The notes under the pieces are model-generated. The model saw only the letters and a program-made list of their open reading frames with translations. It was not told the DNA's origin and did no database searches. The position numbers and the translations under genes were made by a program. Of a DNA stretch of 64,000 bases, positions 52,081-61,011 are shown one piece after another (positions within the stretch are counted from its first letter, which is position 1; every line of letters begins with the position of its first letter). Source of the DNA: an uncultured Clostridia bacterium (GTDB lineage: Bacteria > Bacillota > Clostridia > Christensenellales > Borkfalkiaceae); NCBI GenBank assembly GCA_934254725.1, contig CAKQLR010000004.1, forward strand, positions 8,681-72,680, read 5' to 3'.

Positions 52081-53019
52081 ATGCAATATTTAATGTTAAC
52101 GCTCGTCGCTTTGCTCCTTGCCGGGTTCTTTGCGATAAATAAGCTGTACCAGAAAAAATTCGGTACTTCGTTAGAAAAATCCATGCTGTTTGTTTGCCTG
52201 TCGGGGGCGTTTATGACGGTCGAGTTTTTTATAAAAACGGGGTTTAACGTGCGTTATACACCGTTTTCCTTAATCGCTTCGGCTTCGGCAAACTTGTGTG
52301 AGGTAATTTATACCGTTATAGGGTTTCGTCTTTTAAAAGAAGGAACCATGTCCGCTTATACCGTTTTTTTAATGTCCGGCGGAATGCTGTTGCCTTTTGT
52401 TTTCGGCATTTGTTTTTTAAACGAAAAGGCGGAGTTATTAAAAATAATAGGCTTAGTTTTTATACTTGCCGGTGTGGTGCTTTCCGGGACGAACGGAAAT
52501 AAAAAAGAAAAGATAAAATTCAGACACATTCTTTTATGTTGCACCGTGTTTATTGTGAACGGGTTTGTAAGCATTATTTCAAAAGTGCATCAGACGCAGA
52601 CTGTTTACGCGGTATCCGATACCGACAGCTATATAGTTTTCGGCAGCTTTTTTAAATTCGTCCTGGGCGGGGTAATTTACTTATTCATAAGATTAAGAAA
52701 CAAATTCAAAAAAACTGTTATCGGAGAAAAAACTACGGACGCTTTGCCGGAAACCTCTTGCGATAACAAAACTAAGAAGCCTGTTGTTCTGACTATGATT
52801 CTTATCGTTCTGGCTTCCACAGTCGCGGGCGGATTATCCGGAATGCTTATGCTTATAGGTGCTAAATCACTGCCCGCAAGCGTTCTGTATCCGTTCAGCA
52901 CGAGCGGAACGATTATCTTTTCATCCATTTTCGGAGCTGTTTTTTATAAAGAACAAATTACGCCGAAAATGGTCGCAAGCGTTGTTGCGTGTCTAATCGG
53001 TACGCTGTTGTTTTTATAG
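52081..53019 (+). CDS. EamA/DMT family transporter
   Basis: 312 residues, about ten hydrophobic helices in two halves (first about 3-135, second about 150-312) separated by a short loop, the DMT layout. Second half shows GLSGMLMLIGAKSLPASVLYP and ending IGTLLFL as EamA members do. Four bases after the GH38 gene. Substrate unknown; being inside the glycan operon, uptake or export of a sugar product is a guess. Confidence 0.85.
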   Translation: MQYLMLTLVALLLAGFFAINKLYQKKFGTSLEKSMLFVCLSGAFMTVEFFIKTGFNVRYTPFSLIASASANLCEVIYTVIGFRLLKEGTMSAYTVFLMSGGMLLPFVFGICFLNEKAELLKIIGLVFILAGVVLSGTNGNKKEKIKFRHILLCCTVFIVNGFVSIISKVHQTQTVYAVSDTDSYIVFGSFFKFVLGGVIYLFIRLRNKFKKTVIGEKTTDALPETSCDNKTKKPVVLTMILIVLASTVAGGLSGMLMLIGAKSLPASVLYPFSTSGTIIFSSIFGAVFYKEQITPKMVASVVACLIGTLLFL

Positions 53020-53030
53020 AAGGAGAAAAA

Positions 53031-55172
53031 ATGTCTGTTTGGTTTAACGAAAACGAATGGCGGTTCAGGGAAAAGCAAAAAGATAATTTCCCGTTATCGG
53101 TTTATTCTGCCGAAAGCTTTGTCTGGATAGACGCCCTCTACAAAGGGAATTATGTAAACGCGCTTTCGAATTGCCACGGTCAGCCTTTTTGTCGGGAGAG
53201 CGTTATAGATTATCTTGAAAATTTTCACGCGGCAAAGAGCCATTTTAACAGCTTCGAGTTGTCGGTAAACGGCAGGCGCTTGCGCGACAAATTTGTTTTT
53301 GAAAGGCAGTATATCGAAAAAGGCGAACGTGGCGGAGAGCTTCACTGTGTGTCTATTTCGGATAGCGATGCGGGCGTTCGCGTGCATGTGAAAACTTTTC
53401 TTGACGGAAGTGCATTCATAGTTCGGTGGCTGGAAATAGAAAATATCGGACGGAAAGCTTTTGCCGTTACGGATGTGTTCCCGATGTGCGGCGTGCTTTA
53501 TCGCGACGTCACGGCGAGCAGTTTTGTCGGAGAGGAGTTAAGACCGAAAAGCTTCATAGGCTATTTTGAAGATAATTACTATCTCGGGGAAGGCATCTTT
53601 AAATGGGCGGAACTTCCGAAAGCTACGCTGTCGTTTAAGCATGAACGCGGATTGTTTAATCCCCCGACGTATTTTTTGAAGGATGAAAATTCATGTCAGG
53701 TGACTATTGTTTCAATAGAAACGAGCACAATGCCGAGGTTTGAAGCGACAAAATGCGGCGATCCTCTATGGTCAAGATCTTTTTCGTCTTATGACTATGT
53801 TCATTTTAAAGCGGGCATAGATCAATGTGCATTGCCGCGCACGGTTAGTCCTGGCGAAAAAATCGTTTCCCCTAAAATACATATAGGTCAGGTTTACGGA
53901 GATACTGACGACGCGTCCAACGCGTTTTTTAAGCATATCAGAAAATCCGTTATACCTCGCCGCAGTCAACCTGTAAGGCATCCGGTTATTTACACACACG
54001 GGGCTTACAGCGGATGTTGCCAGCAAAACGTACACATGCTTAAAAAGTCCGTAGATCTGGCGGTCGAAACGGGCGCAGAGCTTTTTCTTGTGGACGCAGG
54101 GTGGTTCGGCAGTAAAAACGGGGCGTGGTATCTGCAACGGGGTGATTGGTTCGAAACGGAAAGCCTAAACGGCGGATTGAACGAAGTGTTCGATTATGCG
54201 CGAAAAAGGGGACTTATGTGCGGTTTATGGATGGAAGCCGAGGGTTGTGATTTTACATCCGAACTTTACAAACAATACCCCGAATGGGTTTTAAACGCAT
54301 ACGGGAAGAAATTGCCCGTTCTGAATTTATGTAAAAAAGAAGTCGAAAATTTCGTCTACGATTTTATTTGTAACATAATAGAAAAATACAAACTCGATCT
54401 GTTCCGTATAGACGGCGGACTGAAAGAGCCGAGCGAAGAATACACCGAAAACGGTTACGAGGGGACTTCCTGGAAATATTACGAAGTGCTGTACGATATA
54501 TTTGAAAGGATACGAAAAAAATATCCGTCGCTTTACCTTGAAAATTGTTCGGGCGGAGGAGGACGTGCCGACCTCGGTATAATGGGGCGCTTCGATTGGA
54601 TGCAGGCAACGGATTTGTTTGCGCCCGCAACGCAGATAAGAGTTTTTTACGGGCTTTCGCGAGCGATGTGCCCCGAACAGTTATTATCTATTCCCGATTT
54701 ATCTCACGAATGCGAGCCGTCTTTTCTCGCCCGCAGTACGATTTTCGGGCACATAGAAACGACCGATACGAGCGACGACGCTTCGAGAATGAATCCGAAT
54801 GTAAAGCGTGCATGGCGCAAAGCGATCGGTTTGTACAAAAAACATATAAGAACAATAATAGACGATGCTGAGGTCTTTCACCATCTCCCCGAAACGGACG
54901 ATTACAAAAAAAGAGTTGGTGCCGTTATTATAGAATACGCGCTTCCGGATAAGAGTAAATCGATCATCGGTATTTTCAAATTAAACGGATTATCCGATGA
55001 ATTTGTGATAACCCCGCGGGGAATTTCATCTTCCTGCAGGTATTCAGTTTACTCGGATAACGATGAAACCCGTTACAAAATAAATGGCAGCGATATTTTA
55101 GAAAAGGGGCTTAAAACGCACATTATCGGGCAAAAGACAAGCGAGGTGCTTGTTCTGGAACGCATAGAATAG
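53031..55172 (+). CDS. GH36-like alpha-galactosidase
   Basis: 713 residues from the ATG at 53031 (AAGGAG upstream); an in-frame extension into the EamA gene is rejected. N-terminal beta-sandwich, then a TIM barrel: ELFLVDAGWFGSKNGAW, GLMCGLWMEAEG, LDLFRIDGG (nucleophile candidate Asp about 461) and YLENCSGGGGRADLGIMGRFDWMQATDL (acid/base candidate Asp about 527; shown in parts). The family usually reads KWDMN at the nucleophile; RIDGG is a variant, so specificity may differ. Cytoplasmic; probable removal of alpha-galactose or related residue. Confidence 0.85.
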   Translation: MSVWFNENEWRFREKQKDNFPLSVYSAESFVWIDALYKGNYVNALSNCHGQPFCRESVIDYLENFHAAKSHFNSFELSVNGRRLRDKFVFERQYIEKGERGGELHCVSISDSDAGVRVHVKTFLDGSAFIVRWLEIENIGRKAFAVTDVFPMCGVLYRDVTASSFVGEELRPKSFIGYFEDNYYLGEGIFKWAELPKATLSFKHERGLFNPPTYFLKDENSCQVTIVSIETSTMPRFEATKCGDPLWSRSFSSYDYVHFKAGIDQCALPRTVSPGEKIVSPKIHIGQVYGDTDDASNAFFKHIRKSVIPRRSQPVRHPVIYTHGAYSGCCQQNVHMLKKSVDLAVETGAELFLVDAGWFGSKNGAWYLQRGDWFETESLNGGLNEVFDYARKRGLMCGLWMEAEGCDFTSELYKQYPEWVLNAYGKKLPVLNLCKKEVENFVYDFICNIIEKYKLDLFRIDGGLKEPSEEYTENGYEGTSWKYYEVLYDIFERIRKKYPSLYLENCSGGGGRADLGIMGRFDWMQATDLFAPATQIRVFYGLSRAMCPEQLLSIPDLSHECEPSFLARSTIFGHIETTDTSDDASRMNPNVKRAWRKAIGLYKKHIRTIIDDAEVFHHLPETDDYKKRVGAVIIEYALPDKSKSIIGIFKLNGLSDEFVITPRGISSSCRYSVYSDNDETRYKINGSDILEKGLKTHIIGQKTSEVLVLERIE

Positions 55173-55214
55173 AAAAATATCGGAAGAGAAAAAATTCTCT
55201 CAAAGGTTAAGAAA

Positions 55215-55856
55215 ATGATTATAAATTTTTTGGGTGACAGCGTTACCGAAGGCGTAGGCGTTTTACCAGACGAAATATACACAGAGCTTGCGGGTAAGGC
55301 GCTCGGCGCAACGGTAAACAACTACGGCGTAAGCGGTACGAGAATAGCAAGGCAGACGGAACATTCGGATATCCCTTCGTTTGACGAAGATTTTTTGATG
55401 AGGGCTGAAAAACTCGACAGGACGGCGGATTACACATTCGTATTCGGCGGAACTAACGATTTCGGGCACGGAGACGCCCCTTTCGGTGTTAAGACGGACA
55501 GAACTCCGTACACGTTTTGCGGAGCGTTCAATCTGCTTACCGAATATTTGATTGAAAACTTCGGCAGAGAAAAAATCTGTTTTATACTTCCACTTCCCAG
55601 AAAGGACGAGAACAGCTTGTACGGTGACGGCTCCAAGAAAACGGCAGGGCGTGTGCTATCCGAATACGTACAAAAGGAAATTGAGATTTTAACGGAAAAA
55701 GGGATAGATTATCTCGATTTAAGAGAAATTATTCCTGTCGGAAAGCTTGACGAACTGACTGTTGACGGGCTTCACCCAAACAAAGAGGGGCATAAACTTA
55801 TTGCCGCAAAAGTGACGGGGAAAATTAAAAAGGTTAGCGGAAGCCCCGGATGTTAA
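55215..55856 (+). CDS. SGNH/GDSL-type esterase
   Basis: 213 residues. SGNH blocks: FLGDSVTEGVG (block I, Ser about 9), VNNYGVSGTR (block II Gly), FVFGGTNDFGHG (block III Asn) and VDGLHPNKEGHKLIA (block V Asp/His). No signal peptide, so cytoplasmic. Probably removes acetyl or other ester groups from imported oligosaccharides. Last gene of operon 2, before a terminator. Confidence 0.9.
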   Translation: MIINFLGDSVTEGVGVLPDEIYTELAGKALGATVNNYGVSGTRIARQTEHSDIPSFDEDFLMRAEKLDRTADYTFVFGGTNDFGHGDAPFGVKTDRTPYTFCGAFNLLTEYLIENFGREKICFILPLPRKDENSLYGDGSKKTAGRVLSEYVQKEIEILTEKGIDYLDLREIIPVGKLDELTVDGLHPNKEGHKLIAAKVTGKIKKVSGSPGC

Positions 55857-55876
55857 ATATTTGCCGAAAATTTTAA

Positions 55877-55904
55877 GGAAGGCTCAAGCCTTCCCTTTTT
55901 CTTT
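55877..55904 (+). terminator. Intrinsic terminator of glycan operon 2
   Basis: GGAAGGC / GCCTTCC stem with a four-base loop followed by CTTTTTCTTT. Confidence 0.85.
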
Positions 55905-55927
55905 AAAAAATCCCTATAACGATTTGC

Positions 55928-55956
55928 TTTACTTTTTCCCTTTAATGGGTTAAAAT
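55928..55956 (+). promoter_or_regulatory. Promoter of cobalamin-regulated transcript
   Basis: TTTACT at 55928-55933, 17-base spacer, TAAAAT at 55951-55956. The leader then has a palindrome TTAAAAAATTTTTTAA (55988-56003) inside a CGGAACGG/CCGTCCG stem before the aptamer. Confidence 0.6.
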
Positions 55957-56029
55957 ATTCTTGTAAACAAGGTTCGGAACGGTCGGGTTAAAAAATTTTT
56001 TAATCTACTCCGTCCGTCTGAAGTTTATG

Positions 56030-56320
56030 CAGGCAAAAAAGTCGTACGGTACTCCGCGTGCGCGCGGGGTTTAATAGGGAAGACGGTCAGAAACCGCACA
56101 GCCCACGCTACTGTACGGCGGTCAGCCGAACGGGAGTTAACTCCCTAACGGCTATTCGGCAAAGCTTTACGCAGAGCCGACGAAAATCCGTTCACTGTGC
56201 AACGAGCGAAAACTTTTCGCTATACGGGAAGGACGTGTTTTACGAGAAAAGGTTACTTTTCAGACCGCCGATAAGTCAGGAGACCTGCCGCGCGTACTTA
56301 TTCAACGTTTCTCGTTGGGA
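56030..56320 (+). promoter_or_regulatory. Cobalamin riboswitch
   Basis: Conserved blocks of the B12 aptamer in order: CCGCG...CGCGG stem, TTTAATAGGGAA (about 56070), ACCGCACAGCCCACGCTACTGTA (about 56093-56115, shown whole as coordinates), GTAAGTCAGGAGACCTGCC-type block (56273-56289), and a P13 hairpin CAACG-TTTCT-CGTTG. Expected to sense adenosyl- or related cobalamin and control the downstream genes. Outer boundaries approximate. Confidence 0.93.
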
Positions 56321-56353
56321 GAAAGACTGTTGGAAAAAGCTCTTTTTCAAAAT

Positions 56354-56388
56354 GGAAAAGGGTTTTATTCGCTTCTTTTCCTTTTTTT
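56354..56388 (+). terminator. Attenuator terminator of cobalamin riboswitch
   Basis: GGAAAAG / CTTTTCC stem followed by T7. The preceding GAAAAAGCTCTTTTTC segment (about 56333-56350) can pair with the terminator's left arm, giving the alternative fold. Confidence 0.75.
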
Positions 56389-56427
56389 GCGAGGAGAAGA
56401 TTTTTAATTTTTTAAAGGAGTACCACA

Positions 56428-56898
56428 ATGAAAAAGTTAACAAAGATTATCGCGTTAATGTGCGTTTTAGCGGCTTTCGTGTTCTCATTTGCTTCTTGTG
56501 AGGCTGTCGAACCCGGCGATGCCGAAGTAACTGTTTCCGTTGTCGCTACGGACTACGATGAAACTTTTACCGTATTTGCAAAACAGGTTAAGTCGGTAGA
56601 GGACGTACTTAATGCTTTAAAAGAGAAAAACAGCAAATTTACCTATGAAGCTTCGACAAGCCAGTACGGTTTGTTTATTACTTCCGTATGCGGTATAACG
56701 GCGGAAGGCTCCGCTTACTGGGCTGTTTATACGGATGACAAGCGCGCGGACGCCAACGGCGTTTACAACGTTTATGAGGAATACACTTACGAATATTCCG
56801 GCAAAACTTATTATTCGTGCGCTTTGGGCGTAAGCTCGCAGAGCGTTGTTGACGGCGAACATTTCCTTTTCGTTCTTACCGTTTATACTGCAGAGTAA
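56428..56898 (+). CDS. DUF4430 lipoprotein, probable cobalamin-binding
   Basis: 156 residues. Lipoprotein signal peptide with FASC (about 22-25), then a DUF4430-like domain with VEDVLNALKEKN, ITSVCGITAEGSAYWAVYTDD and YEEYTYEYSG; this domain is related to the C-terminal domain of transcobalamin/intrinsic factor. With the riboswitch upstream and an ECF S component downstream, it is likely the outside cobalamin-capture protein for uptake. Ribosome site AAAGGAG. Binding is inferred, not shown. Confidence 0.8.
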   Translation: MKKLTKIIALMCVLAAFVFSFASCEAVEPGDAEVTVSVVATDYDETFTVFAKQVKSVEDVLNALKEKNSKFTYEASTSQYGLFITSVCGITAEGSAYWAVYTDDKRADANGVYNVYEEYTYEYSGKTYYSCALGVSSQSVVDGEHFLFVLTVYTAE

Positions 56899-56946
56899 CA
56901 AAAAAGTTTGAAACTGCTCGGTTGACAGGTAAAATTCGGGTGACTT

Positions 56947-57582
56947 ATGAAAAATTCAAAGGGAATATACACGGCAAAACATATTGCGGTCATATCGGTG
57001 ACTGTAGCTCTCCTGATAGGTGGGCAGTTCGCGCTGTCTTTTGCGGCAGGCGTTGAAATAGTTACCCTTCTCCTTTGCGTTTTTTCGGTTGCCTACGGAA
57101 TTCGTGACGGCGTCGTTGCCGCCGTTGCGTTCTCCCTTTTAAGATGTCTGGTATTTGGTTTCGCGCCGACGGTAATAGTGTTGTACATGATTTATTACCC
57201 GATTTTCGCCTTCTCGGTTGCGCTGTACGGCAAGTATTTAAACAAGGTATTCCAAAGTGAAAGTACCTCTGTTCCGCCCGACGGAGAACAAGAAAATGAT
57301 TCCGTTACCCCCATAAAACGCGCAAAAAACGGCAAAAAAGTTTTTTCTGTCTGTTTGCTTGTGGTTATCTGCGTGGCGTTTACCGCAGGGTTTACGATGC
57401 TCGATAACGTCATAACGCCTTTGATGCTCGGCTTCGGGGAAAACAGTACAAGGGCGTATTTCTTTTCTTCGCTCCCTACGCTCGCAACACATTGCACGTG
57501 CGTATTTGTTTCGATTTCCGTTTTGTTCTTCCCCGTTTACAGGGTTATGATTTCACTTAAAAGAAAAATGTTCGGAGCGTAA
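56947..57582 (+). CDS. ECF transporter S component, probable cobalamin-specific
   Basis: 211 residues, about six hydrophobic helices (HIAVISVTVALLIGGQFALS; LRCLVFGFAPTVIVLYMIYYP). Fits ECF S components, which give substrate specificity to a shared EcfAA'T module; that module is not in this window. Cobalamin specificity (CbrT-like) is inferred from the riboswitch and the DUF4430 neighbour. A soluble basic/acidic loop (about 100-130) is longer than usual. Followed by a terminator. Confidence 0.82.
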   Translation: MKNSKGIYTAKHIAVISVTVALLIGGQFALSFAAGVEIVTLLLCVFSVAYGIRDGVVAAVAFSLLRCLVFGFAPTVIVLYMIYYPIFAFSVALYGKYLNKVFQSESTSVPPDGEQENDSVTPIKRAKNGKKVFSVCLLVVICVAFTAGFTMLDNVITPLMLGFGENSTRAYFFSSLPTLATHCTCVFVSISVLFFPVYRVMISLKRKMFGA

Positions 57583-57616
57583 TCGGAAGATTCCCGTTTT
57601 CCGTAATTTGCTAAAT

Positions 57617-57641
57617 ATCCGCACAACGGCGGATTTTTTTA
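57617..57641 (+). terminator. Intrinsic terminator of cobalamin operon
   Basis: ATCCGC / GCGGAT stem, six-base loop, followed by T7. Confidence 0.85.
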
Positions 57642-57715
57642 TTGTCTGAAAATCAGTCAGGCAAAACAAAAACCGCTCTATCGCAAAAATATTTAAGCAA
57701 AAAACCTTTCAGATA

Positions 57716-57745
57716 TTGCAAAGTTTCACTATAATATGCTATAAT
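57716..57745 (+). promoter_or_regulatory. Promoter of DUF4190-like gene
   Basis: TTGCAA at 57716-57721 and TATAAT at 57740-57745, spacer 18; a second TATAAT at 57730 lies within the spacer. Confidence 0.65.
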
Positions 57746-57773
57746 AGATTACACGAAAAAAGGGAGGGTTTTT

Positions 57774-58160
57774 ATGCAGGTTTCCATAAAAGAAGTTGAT
57801 TTGCAACAAGAAGAAGCGACAAGAGAGCAGTATGCCTTCGGTGAGGGGAATTTATCCGAAACCCAAGCGACGGGAGTACCGATAAATGAAGACCCGACTT
57901 TGAAAAATAATAATTCAACAGTGAGAAGAGGCTTGAATTTTTCGCTTATAGGTTTAATTCTCTCCGTTTTTTGCGGGTTAGGTCTTGTTTTTTCGATTAT
58001 CGGAACGGTATTCGGCAGCAAAAGCGCAAAGTACGATAAACCCGCAGCCAGGTACTCGGTGGGAATGGGTATTGCGGGTATCGTTCTTTCTTCTCTTTTC
58101 ATTATACTCACGATCGTTGTTATAGCTTTTCTTCTTATAAACGCAGTCGCTCCGCTATAA
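57774..58160 (+). CDS. DUF4190-like small membrane protein
   Basis: 128 residues. About 50 polar residues, then two hydrophobic helices separated by FGSKSAKYDKPAARYSVGMG; the GLILSVFCGLGLVFSIIGTVFGSKS and GMGIAGIVLSSLFIIL pattern is that of DUF4190 proteins. Function unknown. Ribosome site GGGAGG; own promoter. Possibly co-transcribed with the two small genes that follow. Confidence 0.75.
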   Translation: MQVSIKEVDLQQEEATREQYAFGEGNLSETQATGVPINEDPTLKNNNSTVRRGLNFSLIGLILSVFCGLGLVFSIIGTVFGSKSAKYDKPAARYSVGMGIAGIVLSSLFIILTIVVIAFLLINAVAPL

Positions 58161-58195
58161 GATTAAAAAACGGATTTTTGCGCACAATGTAATAT

Positions 58196-58606
58196 ATGAA
58201 AGATGTTGTGTCCGCAGAGGTCCTTTCCGCACTGTCCGCGCTATGTCCGGACGGCGGTTACGTAATCGTTTCGGCGGGGGAGCTTAAAAAAAGAAGTAAG
58301 GCGCTATCCCGTCTTTCGGGGAAAGAGCTGGAGGAGCTTTTTGCCCTTCTCGAAAGGGAGGGCTACGTTTCTTTGAGATACTCCGACGGGGAAGAATTTT
58401 GTGTTTCCCTGCTTGATAACAGCCGTTACGATAGCAACGCGTTTACAGGTAAAAGCGTTAAAGCAAAAGCGAAAAGAGCCCGTTTTTATGAGAAAAACGA
58501 GGGTAATTATTTTCTGAAGCTGTGTTTGCCTTCTTTTTTCGGGGGAGCCGTCGGCGGAATTATAGGCGGCGTCATAGCGTTTGTGATAGCGAGGGCGATG
58601 GGATAA
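58196..58606 (+). CDS. Small tail-anchored winged-helix-like protein A
   Basis: 136 residues. N-terminal about 70 residues look like a winged-helix domain (VIVSAGELKKRSKALSRLSGKELEELFALLEREGYVSLRYSDGEEFCVSLLD), followed by a basic stretch (KAKAKRARF) and a C-terminal Gly-rich hydrophobic helix (about 108-133). Paralogous in layout to the next gene, which starts on its stop codon. No ribosome site is seen. I recognise no named family; a membrane-tethered DNA- or protein-binding role is a guess. Confidence 0.65.
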   Translation: MKDVVSAEVLSALSALCPDGGYVIVSAGELKKRSKALSRLSGKELEELFALLEREGYVSLRYSDGEEFCVSLLDNSRYDSNAFTGKSVKAKAKRARFYEKNEGNYFLKLCLPSFFGGAVGGIIGGVIAFVIARAMG

Positions 58607-58962
58607 TGCTTTCGCTTAAAGAAAAAAACATATTAAAAAAGATATCCGATAAATGCGGGGAGAAGAAGTCCTGCCTTATATACAGGGAGGAGCTTGTCGC
58701 GCCCGCAGGCGGTGTGAAAATAGGAATGAAAGAGGTGGACGGATTGGTTTCGTCCCTTTCTCTTGACGGATATATAGACGCCGTAATTACTTTCAGAAAG
58801 GGAGAACGCGCCTACTGCATAGCCCTTACAGACAAGGGGCGGGGCTTTAAAAGGGAGCAAACCAACTCCAGAAGATACGTCGCTTTCAGGCTTGCGATTG
58901 CCGCGGTCAGCGCGGCGGTTACTTTTTTAGTGGGGCGGCTGTTGTACCTTATAGCCAAATAA
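58606..58962 (+). CDS. Small tail-anchored winged-helix-like protein B
   Basis: 118 residues from the ATG at 58606, which shares one base with the previous stop. Same plan as its neighbour: winged-helix-like part (ILKKISDKCGEKKSCLIYREELV...VDGLVSSLSLDGYIDAVITFRKGERAYCIALTDKGRGF, seen in parts), then basic residues and a C-terminal helix (about 92-117). Likely duplication of protein A. Sits 33 bases before uvrB. Function unknown. Confidence 0.65.
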   Translation: MLSLKEKNILKKISDKCGEKKSCLIYREELVAPAGGVKIGMKEVDGLVSSLSLDGYIDAVITFRKGERAYCIALTDKGRGFKREQTNSRRYVAFRLAIAAVSAAVTFLVGRLLYLIAK

Positions 58963-58995
58963 ACGCGTTTTAATTGAATAAATCCGGATAAATCT

Positions 58996-60957
<1,962 letters not shown>

Positions 60958-61011
60958 TTTTTTAGTTAAGCCGCTCGAATCACACATAAACGGCGTTTTA
61001 TAGAGGAAGAA

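Noticed and set aside
56058..56501. 147-codon plus frame through the B12 aptamer
   Set aside because: It covers conserved riboswitch blocks and overlaps the well-supported DUF4430 gene start.
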